From positions 52,902-116,901 of the forward strand of contig NZ_QFHO01000013.1 in NCBI RefSeq assembly GCF_004920835.1: a stretch of 64,000 nucleotides of DNA, written 5' to 3'. The position numbers were made by a program, and so were the translations under genes. Position 1 is the stretch's first letter; each line of letters begins with the position of its first letter. Source of the stretch: Stenotrophomonas maltophilia. GTDB lineage: Bacteria; Pseudomonadota; Gammaproteobacteria; Xanthomonadales; Xanthomonadaceae. Shown piece by piece: positions 28,012 to 36,908 of the stretch. The notes below the pieces were generated by a model. That model made no database searches and was not told the DNA's origin. It saw nothing but the letters and a program-made list of their open reading frames with translations.

Positions 28012-29153
28012 CGGCTTGGCAGGACAGTCTGCGGCAGGTTCAGGGCCGGATCGGCCCGGGCGCTGGCCGCTTCCTGCGCTGGTGGCGGCAATCGCTGCTG
28101 GCGTGGGTGCCGGCACGTTGGCAGTGGGCGCTGGGTTGGGCACAAGCGCGCCTGCTGCTGCTGCGCGAGGGTGACCAGCTGCAGGTCTGGCGTGAGGCCG
28201 GCGAACGCCGCGAAGCGGTGGCGACCTTGCCGTGGCCGTTGTCGCCGGCCGAACTGGACCGCGTTCTGGAGCCGCGCCTGCGCAGCCTGCCGCGGGTGTG
28301 GCTGTTGCCGGCCAGCGAAGTGCTGCGTCGCCATCTGCGCCTGCCGGCGGCGGCGGCCGACCGCCTGCGCGCGGTGGTCGGCTTCGAGATCGACCGGCAG
28401 ACACCGTTCGAATCCAGCCAGGTCAGCTATGACGTGCGTGAACTGGGCAGCGCCGGTGAAGGCCAGTTGCAGGTTGAACTGATCGCCTGGCCGCTGCGCC
28501 AGCTGGAGGCCTGGCGTGGCAGCGTGGGCGAGTGGGCCGATACGTTGGCCGCCGTCGACGCGATTGATGCGCAGGGCGATCCGCTGCACGTGAATCTGCT
28601 GCCGCCCGCGCAGCGCCAGCTGCGACCGGACCCGATGCGGCGCTGGAACCTGCTGCTGGCCCTGGCCGCGCTGGTGATGCTGGTGCTGGCCGCCCTGCAG
28701 CTGCTCGACAACCGCCGCGCCGCCGCCGATGAACTGCGTGCCCAGGTTGAACGCAGCGCGCGCAATGCGCGTGGCGTGGCCAGCGAACGTGCGCAGCTGC
28801 AGGCGCTGATCGACGGTGCCGCGTTCCTCGAAAAGCAGCGCAGCCAGCGCGCCGGCACGGTGGAAATCTGGAATGAACTGACCCGGCGCCTGCCGGAGGG
28901 CACCTACCTGGAAAAACTGGCCATCGAGAACAACAACCTGCAGCTGATCGGGCTCAGCCGCGAGGCCTCGCAGCTGGTGCAGCTGCTGCAGGATGCGCCG
29001 CAGTGGCGCAAGGTCAACCTGACCGGCGTGCTGCAGGCCGACGGTGCGGCCAGTGGCCGTGACCGTTTCACCATGACCGCTGAACTGCAGCCGATGGCGG
29101 CTGCGGCTCCGGAAGGGGAGGCGGCCGATGCCGATGCCAAGCGCGCGCCGTGA
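28008..29153 (+). CDS. xpsL: Type II secretion platform protein GspL (XpsL)
   Basis: Bitopic inner-membrane protein that anchors the GspE ATPase. The 381-residue protein has an N-terminal cytoplasmic actin-like domain (about 1-205; RVWLLPASEVLRRHL and VVGFEIDRQTPFE), one membrane helix (LLLALAALVMLVLAALQLL, about 214-232), a coiled-coil stretch, and a C-terminal ferredoxin-like PilN domain (about 290-360). The RQTPFESSQVSYDV segment is typical of the XpsL/PilM-like fold. It overlaps xpsK by 4 nt and runs 26 nt into xpsM, an unusually long overlap for this operon. Confidence 0.88.
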   Translation: MTAWQDSLRQVQGRIGPGAGRFLRWWRQSLLAWVPARWQWALGWAQARLLLLREGDQLQVWREAGERREAVATLPWPLSPAELDRVLEPRLRSLPRVWLLPASEVLRRHLRLPAAAADRLRAVVGFEIDRQTPFESSQVSYDVRELGSAGEGQLQVELIAWPLRQLEAWRGSVGEWADTLAAVDAIDAQGDPLHVNLLPPAQRQLRPDPMRRWNLLLALAALVMLVLAALQLLDNRRAAADELRAQVERSARNARGVASERAQLQALIDGAAFLEKQRSQRAGTVEIWNELTRRLPEGTYLEKLAIENNNLQLIGLSREASQLVQLLQDAPQWRKVNLTGVLQADGAASGRDRFTMTAELQPMAAAAPEGEAADADAKRAP

Positions 29154-29847
29154 CCGCTGGCTGGCACTGGCACTGCTGCTGGCAGTGCTCGGCCTGGCCT
29201 ATCTGTTGCTGGTGCACCCCTGGTTCACCCAGCCGCTGCGTGAGATCGATGCCGATGTCGCGGCCCTGCGCGAGCGCGAGCAGCGTGTACAGGCGCAGCT
29301 TCAGCAGCAGCCGCAGATCGAACAGCGCCTGCGCGCTACCCGCGAAGCGTTGCAGCAGCGGCCGGGCTTCCTGCGCGAAGCCACCGCCGAAGCCGCCGCC
29401 GCCGCGCTGGGTGGCAAGCTGCAGGATGCCGTGGCGATGGCCAGCCCGGGTAACCGCAGCTGCACCATCAGCAACCGTACGCCGCTGACCGACAACCGTC
29501 GCGATGCCGAGTTCGTGCGCGTCGCCATGCAGGTACGCCTGCGTTGCGGCGTGGCCGAACTGGCCACCGTGCTGCACAGCCTGGAAACCGGCAGCCCGCG
29601 CCTGTTCGTCGACAACCTCAACCTGATCGCACAGCGTTTCCAGCAATCGCCGAACGAATCCGGGCTGGGCCTGGATGTGTCCTTCGAACTGGCCGGCTAT
29701 CTGCTGCCGGGCGCTGCGGCCGAAGGGGCCACGCCAACACCCGCAACCGGGCCGGCCGCCACCCCGCAGCCGCCTGCATCGGCACCGGTGGCTGCACCGG
29801 TACCGGATGCACCGGCCGAGGGACAGGAGGTGGCCGATGAAACTTGA
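29128..29847 (+). CDS. xpsM: Type II secretion platform protein GspM (XpsM)
   Basis: Partner of GspL in the inner-membrane platform. The 239-residue protein has a short basic N-terminus, a single membrane helix (LALALLLAVLGLAYLLLV), a charged coiled coil of about 40 residues (REIDADVAALREREQRVQAQ) and a ferredoxin-like periplasmic domain. After about residue 200 it ends in a Pro/Ala/Thr-rich low-complexity tail. The ATG at 29128 is taken because it gives MPMPSARRDRW; an alternative ATG at 29134 would cut two residues. It overlaps xpsL by 26 nt and xpsN by 11 nt. Two cysteines (SCTISN, RLRCGV) may be disulfide-bonded. Confidence 0.85.
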   Translation: MPMPSARRDRWLALALLLAVLGLAYLLLVHPWFTQPLREIDADVAALREREQRVQAQLQQQPQIEQRLRATREALQQRPGFLREATAEAAAAALGGKLQDAVAMASPGNRSCTISNRTPLTDNRRDAEFVRVAMQVRLRCGVAELATVLHSLETGSPRLFVDNLNLIAQRFQQSPNESGLGLDVSFELAGYLLPGAAAEGATPTPATGPAATPQPPASAPVAAPVPDAPAEGQEVADET

Positions 29848-30628
29848 GCAGATCAGCCTGCGCACCGGTTTCCTGCTGGCCCTGGCGGGCTGGGCGGCAG
29901 CAGTCTGGCTGGCCACCGGCTTCGGCCTCGGCAGCCAGTTGCCGGGCGTCGATGGCAATGCCGATGCGGCGCCGTCACTGCCCGGCCTGCCGTCGCTTGC
30001 CGCCGAACGCATGGCCAGTGCGGACAGCTACAGCGCGATCGGCGAGCGCCCGTTGTTCGCCGAGGACCGCAAGCCAAAGCCCTATCTGCTTGGTGGCAGC
30101 GAGCCCGCTGCCAGCGCCGCATTGCGCCTGACCGGCGTGCTGCTGACCGGCGATTTCGGCATGGCCACCTTCACTACCGAACAGAACCGCTCGCTGCGCC
30201 TGCGCCTCAATGGTGAGGCCGTTGATGGCTGGCAGCTGGTCGCGCTGGCGCCACGCCAGGCTACTGTGATCGGTCCCGGTGGCAACCAGGTGCTGGAGCT
30301 GGCGGTGTTCAACGGTCAGGGCGGTGAGCCGCCCACCGTGCTGCGCGGCGCCAACGGTGCACCGCCGGCGGGTGGAATCATTGTGCCGCCCCCGGCAGGT
30401 GCTCCGCCGCCACCGCCTGCCGCTGCAGCAACGGCACAGCAGCCGCCAGGTGGCAGCGCAGCACCGGCGGCCACACCGGCGGCCGCTACGCCTCCCGCCA
30501 ACACCAACGGTCCCAGCGAAGCGCAGATGCAGGCCATCCGCGAACGCATCCAGGCCCGCCGCCGCCAGCTGCAGCAACAACAGCAGCAACAACCGTCGCC
30601 GCCCCCGGGCGATGGCACCAACCGATAG
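29837..30628 (+). CDS. xpsN: Type II secretion protein XpsN (GspN/GspC-like)
   Basis: Bitopic inner-membrane protein thought to link the platform with the secretin, standing where other systems have GspC. The 263-residue protein has a short cytoplasmic start (MKLEQISLRTG), one membrane helix (about 11-30), and a periplasmic homology-region-like domain (ERPLFAEDRKPKPYLLG and ALRLTGVLLTGDFGMATF, about 65-160). A long Pro/Ala-rich segment follows, then a basic Gln-rich tail (RARRRQLQ followed by seven Gln-rich residues). No PDZ domain is visible. The start at 29837 has gacaggagg upstream and overlaps xpsM by 11 nt. Such a protein replaces GspC in the Xanthomonas Xps operon. Confidence 0.82.
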   Translation: MKLEQISLRTGFLLALAGWAAAVWLATGFGLGSQLPGVDGNADAAPSLPGLPSLAAERMASADSYSAIGERPLFAEDRKPKPYLLGGSEPAASAALRLTGVLLTGDFGMATFTTEQNRSLRLRLNGEAVDGWQLVALAPRQATVIGPGGNQVLELAVFNGQGGEPPTVLRGANGAPPAGGIIVPPPAGAPPPPPAAAATAQQPPGGSAAPAATPAAATPPANTNGPSEAQMQAIRERIQARRRQLQQQQQQQPSPPPGDGTNR

Positions 30629-30637
30629 AGTGAATGC

Positions 30638-32839
30638 ATGAACCTGCGTTTCCTTCCCTGGTCCTTTGCCCTCGCGCTGCTGGTTGGCTGCAGCACGGTG
30701 TCCGCGCCGCACGTGCAGCGCAAAGGCAACCTGACGTCCACGACCGATGCCGGCCAGGCGGCGGAAGTGGCTGCCGATGCCGCCCGTGACAGCCAGGGCG
30801 CGCCCCAGGCGGTCATCCGCCGCGGCACCGGCACCATGATCAACCGCGAAGCCGCGCGCGCGCCGGCGCCGGCACTGCACGGGGCCAGTACCGGTGAGGC
30901 CACCTTCAACTTCGAGGGGGAATCGGTGCACGCGGTGGTCAAGGCCATCCTCGGTGACATGCTCGGGCAGAACTACGTGATCGCACCGGGCGTGCAGGGC
31001 ACGGTCACCCTGGCCACGCCGAAGCCGGTGTCGCCGGCACAGGCGCTGAACCTGCTGGAGATGGTGCTGGGCTGGAACAACGCACGCATGGTGTACAGCG
31101 GTGGTCGCTACAACATCGTGGCTGCCGACCAGGCATTGGCCGGCACTGTCGCACCAAGTACGGCGCCGGCGGCCAGCGCACGCGGTTTCGAGGTCCGGGT
31201 GATCCCGCTGCAGTTCATCTCCGCAACTGAAATGAAGAAGGTGCTGGAGCCGTACGCGCGCCCCAACGCCATCGTCAACGTCGACAGCGGCCGCAACGTG
31301 ATCACCCTTGGTGGCACCCGCGCCGAGCTGGAAAACTACATGCGCACCGTCGAGATCTTCGACGTCGACTGGTTGTCGGGCATGTCGGTGGGCGTGTTCC
31401 CGATCCAGTCGGGCAAGGCCGAGCAGGTTGCAGCCGATCTGGAAAAGGTGTTCGGTGAAGAGAGCAAGACCCCCAGCGCCGGCATGTTCCGCTTCCTGCC
31501 GCTTGAGAACGCCAACGCGGTGCTGGTGATCACCCCGCAGGTGCGTTACCTGGACCAGATCCAGCAATGGCTGGATCGCATCGATACCGCCGGTGGCAGC
31601 GCCCGCCTGTTCTCCTATGAGCTGCGCTACATCAAGGCACGCGACCTCGCCGAACGCCTCAGTGAAGCCTTCGCCAGCAGCGGCAACCGCGGCGGCTCCA
31701 GCTCCGGCTCATTGGCGCCCGGCGCGATTCCGTCGCAGTTGGGCAGCGATGGTGATCGTGGCATGGACAGCAACAACAGCAGCAACTTCGGTTCGACGTC
31801 AGGTAGTGGTTCCAGTGGTACCGGCAACGGCAGCATGAACCTGCCGCAGCGCCAGGCCGGCAACGTCAGCGTCAGCCTGGAAGTGGAGGGCGACCGTGTC
31901 GGCGTGTCGGCGGTGGAAGAGACCAACACCCTGCTGGTCCGTTCGAGCCCGCAGGCCTGGCGCTCGATCCGCGAGGTGATCGAGAAGCTGGACGTGATGC
32001 CGCTGCAGGTGCACATCGAAGCGCAGGTGGCCGAAGTCGCACTGACCGGCGACCTGAAGTACGGCGTGAACTGGTTCTTCGACAACGCCGTAGCCGGGCG
32101 TGCACTGGGCGGCGCGCTGGGTGCGCTGACGCTGCCGCCGGCCGCCGGCGGTTCGTGGAGCACCTTCGCGGGCGCGGTGACCGGTGCCGAAGGCGCTGGT
32201 TGGGCGTTCACCGGCCACAATGGCGCAGCGGTGGTGAGCGCGCTGGACAAGGTCACCGATGTACGCCTGCTGCAGACCCCTTCGGTGTTCGTGCGCAACA
32301 ACGCCGAAGCCACGCTCAACGTGGGCGACAAGGTGCCGATCAACACCACCACGGTGAACACCGGCATCGGCACCAGCAGCTACAGCTCGGTGCAGTACAT
32401 CGACACCGGCGTGATCCTCAAGGTACGCCCGCGGGTGACCCGCGACGGCACGGTGTTCCTCGACATCGTGCAGGAAGTGAGCAGCGCTTCCGACGTGCCG
32501 GAGAACTGCAACCCGACCGAGCGCAACTGCAACCCGCGCATCTCCACCAAGAAGCTGTCGACCGAAGCGGCGGTGCAGAGCGGTGACACCATCATGCTGG
32601 CCGGCCTGATCACCGATACGGCCACCGATGGCAGCAGCGGCATTCCAGGCCTGAGCCGGATTCCGGTGGTGGGCGCGCTGTTCGGGCAGAAGACCCGCAC
32701 CAGCCGTCGTTCTGAAGTGATCGTGCTGCTGACGCCGAGCATCGTCCGCAACAGCCAGGAAGCGCGCAACCTGACCGACGAGTACAGCCAGCGCTTCCGC
32801 GCGATGGAACCGCTGAACCAGCCGCGCGCAAAGAAGTAA
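30638..32839 (+). CDS. xpsD: Type II secretion outer-membrane secretin GspD (XpsD)
   Basis: Forms the multimeric outer-membrane channel for folded exoproteins. The 733-residue lipoprotein has signal ALALLVGC with lipobox Cys near residue 19. It contains an N0 domain (about 85-160, FNFEGESVHAVVKAIL), N1-N3 KH-like domains (about 175-460), with a Ser/Gly/Asn-rich insert in N3 (GSSSGSLAPG, SNNSSNFGSTSGSGSSG), and the C-terminal secretin domain with VPVVGALFGQKTR and SEVIVLLTPSIVR. The lipobox suggests self-targeting to the outer membrane. It is the last gene of the operon, 9 nt after xpsN; a repeat hairpin follows immediately. Confidence 0.95.
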   Translation: MNLRFLPWSFALALLVGCSTVSAPHVQRKGNLTSTTDAGQAAEVAADAARDSQGAPQAVIRRGTGTMINREAARAPAPALHGASTGEATFNFEGESVHAVVKAILGDMLGQNYVIAPGVQGTVTLATPKPVSPAQALNLLEMVLGWNNARMVYSGGRYNIVAADQALAGTVAPSTAPAASARGFEVRVIPLQFISATEMKKVLEPYARPNAIVNVDSGRNVITLGGTRAELENYMRTVEIFDVDWLSGMSVGVFPIQSGKAEQVAADLEKVFGEESKTPSAGMFRFLPLENANAVLVITPQVRYLDQIQQWLDRIDTAGGSARLFSYELRYIKARDLAERLSEAFASSGNRGGSSSGSLAPGAIPSQLGSDGDRGMDSNNSSNFGSTSGSGSSGTGNGSMNLPQRQAGNVSVSLEVEGDRVGVSAVEETNTLLVRSSPQAWRSIREVIEKLDVMPLQVHIEAQVAEVALTGDLKYGVNWFFDNAVAGRALGGALGALTLPPAAGGSWSTFAGAVTGAEGAGWAFTGHNGAAVVSALDKVTDVRLLQTPSVFVRNNAEATLNVGDKVPINTTTVNTGIGTSSYSSVQYIDTGVILKVRPRVTRDGTVFLDIVQEVSSASDVPENCNPTERNCNPRISTKKLSTEAAVQSGDTIMLAGLITDTATDGSSGIPGLSRIPVVGALFGQKTRTSRRSEVIVLLTPSIVRNSQEARNLTDEYSQRFRAMEPLNQPRAKK

Positions 32840-32848
32840 GGGGTTTAC

Positions 32849-32956
<108 letters not shown>

Positions 32957-32960
<4 letters not shown>

Positions 32961-33133
32961 CGGTGTGGGTTGTCAGGACACGCCGTAAACCCGTCCCTGG
33001 GGGCTCGATGGCGCCTTGCTCGTGTGCGCTGTCCTGCGCACACGGCAAGACCGGGGTTGGGCGTCCTGCCCAACCCGCCCGAGGCATGCCTCGGGCCCAT
33101 GGCGCCAACGGTCCTGCCAACCCACACCGCCCC
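32957..33133. repeat. MITE-like hairpin element of about 177 nt
   Basis: The arms ggggcggtgtgggttgtcag (start 32957) and its near-perfect inverse ending at 33133 pair over 23 bp with one mismatch. The 131-nt interior holds smaller perfect stems: ggttgggc/gcccaacc (33055-33062, 33068-33075) and the palindrome cccgaggcatgcctcggg (33078-33095). No open frame with coding character is inside. Confidence 0.6.
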
Positions 33134-33159
33134 ACCCCTGACAGATTCCTGCGGCTGTT

Positions 33160-33209
33160 GGTAGGTGTCGACCTTGGTCGACACGGTAGATCCACGCCAT
33201 GCGTGGATG
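33160..33209 (+). repeat. SMAG-type GTAG repeats, tandem pair
   Basis: Two GTAG-headed stem-loops lie head to tail: ggtag then stem gtgtcgacc/ggtcgacac (33165-33184), and ggtag then stem atccacgc/gcgtggat (33190-33208). The second recurs in inverted orientation upstream of ribD (60398-60416). Confidence 0.75.
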
Positions 33210-33238
33210 AATGTCTGTCAGATTTCGAAATCAGAAAA

Positions 33239-33283
33239 TGGGGGTCAGATCCGTTTTCCTCTGGAAAACGGATCTGACCCCCA
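33239..33283. repeat. GGGGTC-type perfect palindrome
   Basis: Left arm 33239-33259 and right arm 33263-33283 are perfectly complementary over 21 bp (beginning tgggggtcagatcc) around a 3-nt loop. Related elements with the same ggggtc/gacccc ends lie at 56845-56883 and 58277-58315, and a partial one at the window end. Confidence 0.75.
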
Positions 33284-33318
33284 TCGGCATGTCCAGCAGA
33301 TCGCAGAAATCTGTCGAA

Positions 33319-33420
33319 GGCGGGGTGGGTCCGGTTGCGGGGGACGCTGCAAGTACGTCCATGTAAGCTCGGTCGCCGCATCCATGCGGCTCACGCCCCT
33401 GCAACCGGACCCACCCCGCC
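33319..33420. repeat. Long inverted repeat joined to repeat copy 3
   Basis: ggcggggtgggtccggttgc (33319-33338) pairs perfectly with 33401-33420 across a 62-nt loop. The right arm runs directly into the box accccgccatcccacagg (33413-33430) of the third three-module repeat, so the elements interlock. No gene lies in the 32,840-33,546 spacer. Confidence 0.65.
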
Positions 33421-33497
33421 ATCCCACAGGAACCCAGCCTTTGCTTCGGCTGTTGCTGTTGCTCCGGCCTGAAGCGGGCGCCGGGTGCAACCCGGCC
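33413..33497 (+). repeat. Three-module repeat, copy 3
   Basis: Box accccgccatcccacagg (33413-33430) is followed by a partly degenerate ttcggctgttgctgttgctc tract (33440-33465) and a closing hairpin gccgggt/acccggc (33480-33497). It is in direct orientation to copy 1 and inverted to copy 2, and lies about 50 nt before the next gene. Confidence 0.6.
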
Positions 33498-33546
33498 GAT
33501 ACCCTCCCAGTGCTAGGCTGTGTCCACCGACAACCACGGAGGCGGG

Positions 33547-34401
33547 ATGGGGGCGATCGTGTTGTTGCCGCTGTGCGTGGACGATGCTGCGCTCGACCGC
33601 TGCCTGGCCGCGCTGGATGCCGGCACCGCGCCGGGAACCGCGGTCTGGCTGGCCGATGACGCGCAGACCGGGCCGCGTGCGCAGGCGGTGGTGGAGCACT
33701 GGTTGGCGCATACGCCGTTGCAGGCCGAATACACCCGCCGCGCGCGGCCGCTGGGCGAGGTCGCCCATCTGGATGAGATGCTGCGCGCCTGCGAGGGCCT
33801 GGACGTGGCCGTGCTGGCGCCGGACAGCGTGCCCGCACCCGGCTGGCTGCAGCAGCTGCAGGACGCCTTCGCCCGCGATGCCGCCATCGCCACCGCAACA
33901 CCGTGGTGCAATGCCGGCGAAACCGCCGCGTGGCCGCGATTGGGCGAAATCAATCCCGAGCCGGAGGACCCGGCGCTGCTGGCACACGCCTGTGCCACGC
34001 TGCCAGTGCTGCATCCGGAGCTGCCCTCGGCAGTCACCCACGCGGTACTGGTGCGCGGCAACGCGCGTCGCCGCGCCGGTGGCCTGGACGTGGAGAGTTA
34101 TGCGGGGTGGAACGCGGCGCTGGTCGACCTGAGCCTGCGCATGGCCGGGCTGGGCTGGCGCAATGTCCTGTGCGAAACAGCCTTCGTCGGCCGCGCAGGG
34201 GAGGCCATCAGCCGCGATGGCGATCTTGAAGCGCTGGCCGCGCGCTGGCCGGCCTGGGTGCCGCGGCTGGCCGATTTCCTGATGCACGATCCGTTGCACG
34301 GGATGCGCGCCGATCTGCAGCAGCGCATGCAGCAAGCGATAATACCGGCCGAGCAGGGTGACCTGTTCGTCCCGTCATCCGCGCCGGAGCCTCACGCTTG
34401 A
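33547..34401 (+). CDS. Glycosyltransferase-like protein (degenerate GT-A fold)
   Basis: A 284-residue soluble protein resembling family 2 glycosyltransferases in layout: IVLLPLCVDDAALDRCLAAL at the start, WLADDAQTG, then LDVAVLAPDSVPAPGWLQQL where a GT-A enzyme has its metal-binding DxD. No clean DxD or catalytic ED pair is seen, so activity is doubtful. The ATG at 33547 is chosen because ggagg lies 5-9 nt upstream; a GTG at 33520 would extend it without a Shine-Dalgarno. It overlaps the next glycosyltransferase by 4 nt (TTGA), which implies joint function, perhaps in O-antigen, glycolipid or protein glycosylation. The specific role is not recognisable from sequence. Confidence 0.7.
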   Translation: MGAIVLLPLCVDDAALDRCLAALDAGTAPGTAVWLADDAQTGPRAQAVVEHWLAHTPLQAEYTRRARPLGEVAHLDEMLRACEGLDVAVLAPDSVPAPGWLQQLQDAFARDAAIATATPWCNAGETAAWPRLGEINPEPEDPALLAHACATLPVLHPELPSAVTHAVLVRGNARRRAGGLDVESYAGWNAALVDLSLRMAGLGWRNVLCETAFVGRAGEAISRDGDLEALAARWPAWVPRLADFLMHDPLHGMRADLQQRMQQAIIPAEQGDLFVPSSAPEPHA

Positions 34402-35237
34402 ATGTTGCCATTGCCGCCATCGTCGTCACCTACCAGAGCGGCAGCACCATCGATGCCTGCCTCTCACGGCTGCGCCAAGCGCAGGACGTGGCCGAGATCC
34501 GGGTGATCGACAATGGTTCGGTGGATGGCACGCTGGAGATCGTGCAGCGACACGCCAGCCATGACCCGCGTGTGCGCTTCATCGGTAATCCGGACAATCC
34601 CGGCTTCGCCGCCGCCAACAACCAGGGCGTGGCCGATTCGGGCAGCCCGTGGCTGGCCTTCATCAATCCGGACCTGATGGTCGAACCGGAAACGCTGGCC
34701 GGATTGCGCAGCCGCGCCGACGCGCTCGGTGACTGCCTGCTCGGTGTCGAACAGCTGGATGAGCATGGCCACGCCGATGAGGCCGTGCGCCGCCGCGACC
34801 CGGATTTCCTGTTGATGCTGCGCTCGCCGGGCAAAGGCTCGAAACTGGCCGTTCCCCGTGACCCGCAGCAGGCACTGCAGCGGGTACCGGCGTTGTCCGG
34901 TGCCTTGCTGATGATGTCGCGCGCACTGTTCGACCGTATCGGTGGCTGGGACGCTGGTTACCGCCTGCATGCCGAAGACCTGGACCTGTGCCGTCGTGCC
35001 CGCGAGGCCGGCGCAGTGGTGGCGATCGCCAACGATCTGCAGGTCACCCACGTGCGCGGCGTATCCAGCCGCTCACGTCCGTTCTTCGTCGAGTGGCACA
35101 AGCACAAGGGCCTGTGGCGCTATTTCCAGAAGTTCGAGGCCAGGCAGCGTTCGCTGCCGGTACGCGTGGCGGTGTGGGGCGCGATCTGGGCGCACGCGCT
35201 GATGCTGGTGCCGCGCCTGCTGCGCAGGTCGTTGTAG
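34398..35237 (+). CDS. Family 2 glycosyltransferase (rhamnosyltransferase-like)
   Basis: A 279-residue cytoplasmic or membrane-associated GT2 enzyme. The N-terminal GT-A motifs are intact: [37 protein letters not shown], and INPDLMVEP (the DxD-equivalent NPD). The acceptor-side motif is [20 protein letters not shown], with the catalytic ED. The C-terminus has a hydrophobic segment ([19 protein letters not shown]) for membrane association. It starts with TTG at 34398, overlapping the stop of the preceding gene, a clear case of coupling with a rare start. The stop codon TAG is part of the GTAG head of a SMAG repeat. The nucleotide-sugar and acceptor cannot be told; WbbL-like rhamnosyl transfer is a guess. 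Confidence 0.85.
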   Translation: MNVAIAAIVVTYQSGSTIDACLSRLRQAQDVAEIRVIDNGSVDGTLEIVQRHASHDPRVRFIGNPDNPGFAAANNQGVADSGSPWLAFINPDLMVEPETLAGLRSRADALGDCLLGVEQLDEHGHADEAVRRRDPDFLLMLRSPGKGSKLAVPRDPQQALQRVPALSGALLMMSRALFDRIGGWDAGYRLHAEDLDLCRRAREAGAVVAIANDLQVTHVRGVSSRSRPFFVEWHKHKGLWRYFQKFEARQRSLPVRVAVWGAIWAHALMLVPRLLRRSL

Positions 35238-35295
35238 AGCCGAGCCCACGCTCGGTTCAGGCAACAATCCAGCCGAACGTGGGCTCGGCTCTACA
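35233..35295. repeat. SMAG-type GTAG repeat, inverted pair overlapping a stop codon
   Basis: Left arm 35233-35250 (tgtagagccgagcccacg) and right arm 35278-35295 are perfectly complementary over 18 bp. The TAG stop codon of the upstream glycosyltransferase (35235-35237) lies inside the left arm. It may serve as the 3' end structure of that transcript. Confidence 0.8.
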
Positions 35296-35331
35296 GAAGG
35301 CCGGCGCGCCCACGGTTCACTCCGTCGGGCG

Positions 35332-35337
35332 CATAAT
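35332..35337 (+). promoter_or_regulatory. Putative pncB -10 box, near-leaderless
   Basis: CATAAT lies 7 nt before the pncB ATG. If used, transcription starts at about the start codon. It matches TATAAT at 5 of 6 positions. No good -35 is visible. Confidence 0.35.
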
Positions 35338-35344
35338 CCGCCCC

Positions 35345-36526
35345 ATGCCTATCATCCAGTCCCTGCTCGACACCGACCTGTACAAGTTCACCATGATGCA
35401 GGCGGTGCTCCACCAGCATCCCGGCGCCCAGGTGCAGTACCGGTTCAAGTGCCGCACGCCCGGCATCGAACTGGCCCGCTACATCGACCAGATCGACGAA
35501 GAGATCGACCACCTGTGCAGCCTGCGCTTCAGTGACGTGGAGCTGGACTACATGCGTGGCCTGCGCTTCGTGAAGCCCGACTTTGCCGACTTCCTTGGCC
35601 TGTTCCACCTCGACCGCAAGTACATCCAACTGCGCGCGTCGAAGACCGTGCCCGGCGAGATCGAGCTGGATATCACCGGCCCGTGGCTGCACACCATCCT
35701 GTTTGAAGTGCCGCTGCTGGCGATCATCAACGAGGTCTGGTTCCGCAACACCACCACCGCCGACTTCGCCGAAGGCGAGCGCCGCCTGCAGGCCAAGGCC
35801 GCGCTGCTGCGTGATACCCCCGGCTTCGAGCAGTGCCGTATCGCCGACTACGGCAGCCGCCGCCGCTACTCGCGTGACTGGCATGCCCGCCTGCTGCCAT
35901 TGCTGCGCGATGCACTCGGGCCGCAGCTGGTCGGCACCAGCAACGTGCACTTCGCGCGCCTGTATGGCATGACTCCGCACGGCACCATGGCCCATGAGTA
36001 CCTGCAGGCGTTCCAGGCGCTGGGCCCGCGCCTGCGTGATTCGCAGGTGGCGGCACTGGAGTCATGGGCACGCGAATATCGTGGCGACCTCGGCATCGCG
36101 CTGTCCGATGTGGTCGGCCTGGACGCGTTCCTGCGCGACTTCGACATGTACTTCTGCAAGTTGTTCGACGGCGTGCGCCACGACTCTGGCGATCCGTTCG
36201 ACTGGGGTGACCGCATGCTGGCGCATTTCCAGCAGCGCCGTGTCGATCCACGCAGCAAGGTGCTGGTGTTCAGCGATGGCCTCGACATCGTCAAGGTGAT
36301 GCGCCTGTACGACTACTTCCGTGGTCGCTGCCAGGTCGCCTTCGGCGTCGGCACCCACCTGACCAATGATCTGGGGCCAACGCCGCTCAACATCGTCATC
36401 AAGATGGTCCGCTGCAACGGCCAGCCGGTGGCCAAGCTCAGCGATTCGCCGGGCAAGAGCATGTGCGACGACCCTGGTTACCTGGCTTACCTGCGCCAGG
36501 TCTTCGAGCTGCCGCAGCCGGAGTAA
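35345..36526 (+). CDS. pncB: Nicotinate phosphoribosyltransferase
   Basis: Cytosolic enzyme of the NAD salvage (Preiss-Handler) pathway that makes nicotinate mononucleotide from nicotinate and PRPP with ATP hydrolysis. The 393-residue protein opens [21 protein letters not shown], the strongly conserved NAPRTase N-terminus. Other family segments are [36 protein letters not shown] (with the phosphorylatable His), [21 protein letters not shown], and [10 protein letters not shown] for PRPP/phosphate binding. The frame is open far upstream (to 34988), but the ATG at 35345 gives the family start. No other NAD gene is nearby; it ends 16 nt before the convergent fimbrial-like gene. Confidence 0.96.
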   Translation: MPIIQSLLDTDLYKFTMMQAVLHQHPGAQVQYRFKCRTPGIELARYIDQIDEEIDHLCSLRFSDVELDYMRGLRFVKPDFADFLGLFHLDRKYIQLRASKTVPGEIELDITGPWLHTILFEVPLLAIINEVWFRNTTTADFAEGERRLQAKAALLRDTPGFEQCRIADYGSRRRYSRDWHARLLPLLRDALGPQLVGTSNVHFARLYGMTPHGTMAHEYLQAFQALGPRLRDSQVAALESWAREYRGDLGIALSDVVGLDAFLRDFDMYFCKLFDGVRHDSGDPFDWGDRMLAHFQQRRVDPRSKVLVFSDGLDIVKVMRLYDYFRGRCQVAFGVGTHLTNDLGPTPLNIVIKMVRCNGQPVAKLSDSPGKSMCDDPGYLAYLRQVFELPQPE

Positions 36527-36542
36527 TGCCGGCCTGCGGGTC

Positions 36543-36908
36543 TTACAGGTAGTCGACCACCACCAGGTAGGCGCCCTGCAGCGGCTGCTGCTTCGAGGCC
36601 TGCACGCTGTAGCGCTCGGAGAAGGCGATATCACCGGCGCGCATCGCGCTGGCCGACACCGACAGCTTCTGGCCCTGGCGCTTGCCATCGCGCAGCGTTG
36701 CGGCCTGGCCATCGGCCAGCGCCGTCACGGCCACCGTCGAGCCCTTGGCCGATGGCGGGCAGGCCGCCAGGCTCAACTCGCCCTGGGACAGGTTCGTCGT
36801 GCAGCCCGGCTCAGCGATGCGACCGCTGAAACGGATGCTGCCGCTGCTGGCCTGGGCCAGTGCACTGACGGACATCAGGGCCACACACAGCAGGATGGAG
36901 TTCCTCAT
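36543..36908 (-). CDS. Small secreted fimbrial-subunit-like protein
   Basis: A 121-residue exported protein: signal MRNSILLCVALMSVSALAQA, then SGSIRFSGRIAEPGCTTN, which follows the pilin pattern G-x-I-x-F-x-G-x-I-x-x-x-x-C of chaperone/usher subunits. A second cysteine (SLAACPPSAKG) fits the conserved pilin disulfide. It is shorter than normal subunits (about 150-180) but ends with a YLVVVDYL strand, like the pilin C-terminal beta-zipper with a penultimate aromatic. It is transcribed divergently from the SMF-1-type operon and may share its control region. Whether it is incorporated in the fimbria or is a free periplasmic protein cannot be told. Confidence 0.75.
   Translation of the reverse strand: MRNSILLCVALMSVSALAQASSGSIRFSGRIAEPGCTTNLSQGELSLAACPPSAKGSTVAVTALADGQAATLRDGKRQGQKLSVSASAMRAGDIAFSERYSVQASKQQPLQGAYLVVVDYL

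Noticed and set aside
29128..29153. Frameshift suspected from the xpsL/xpsM overlap
   Set aside because: Both frames are complete and of normal length, so this is a simple 26-nt gene overlap.
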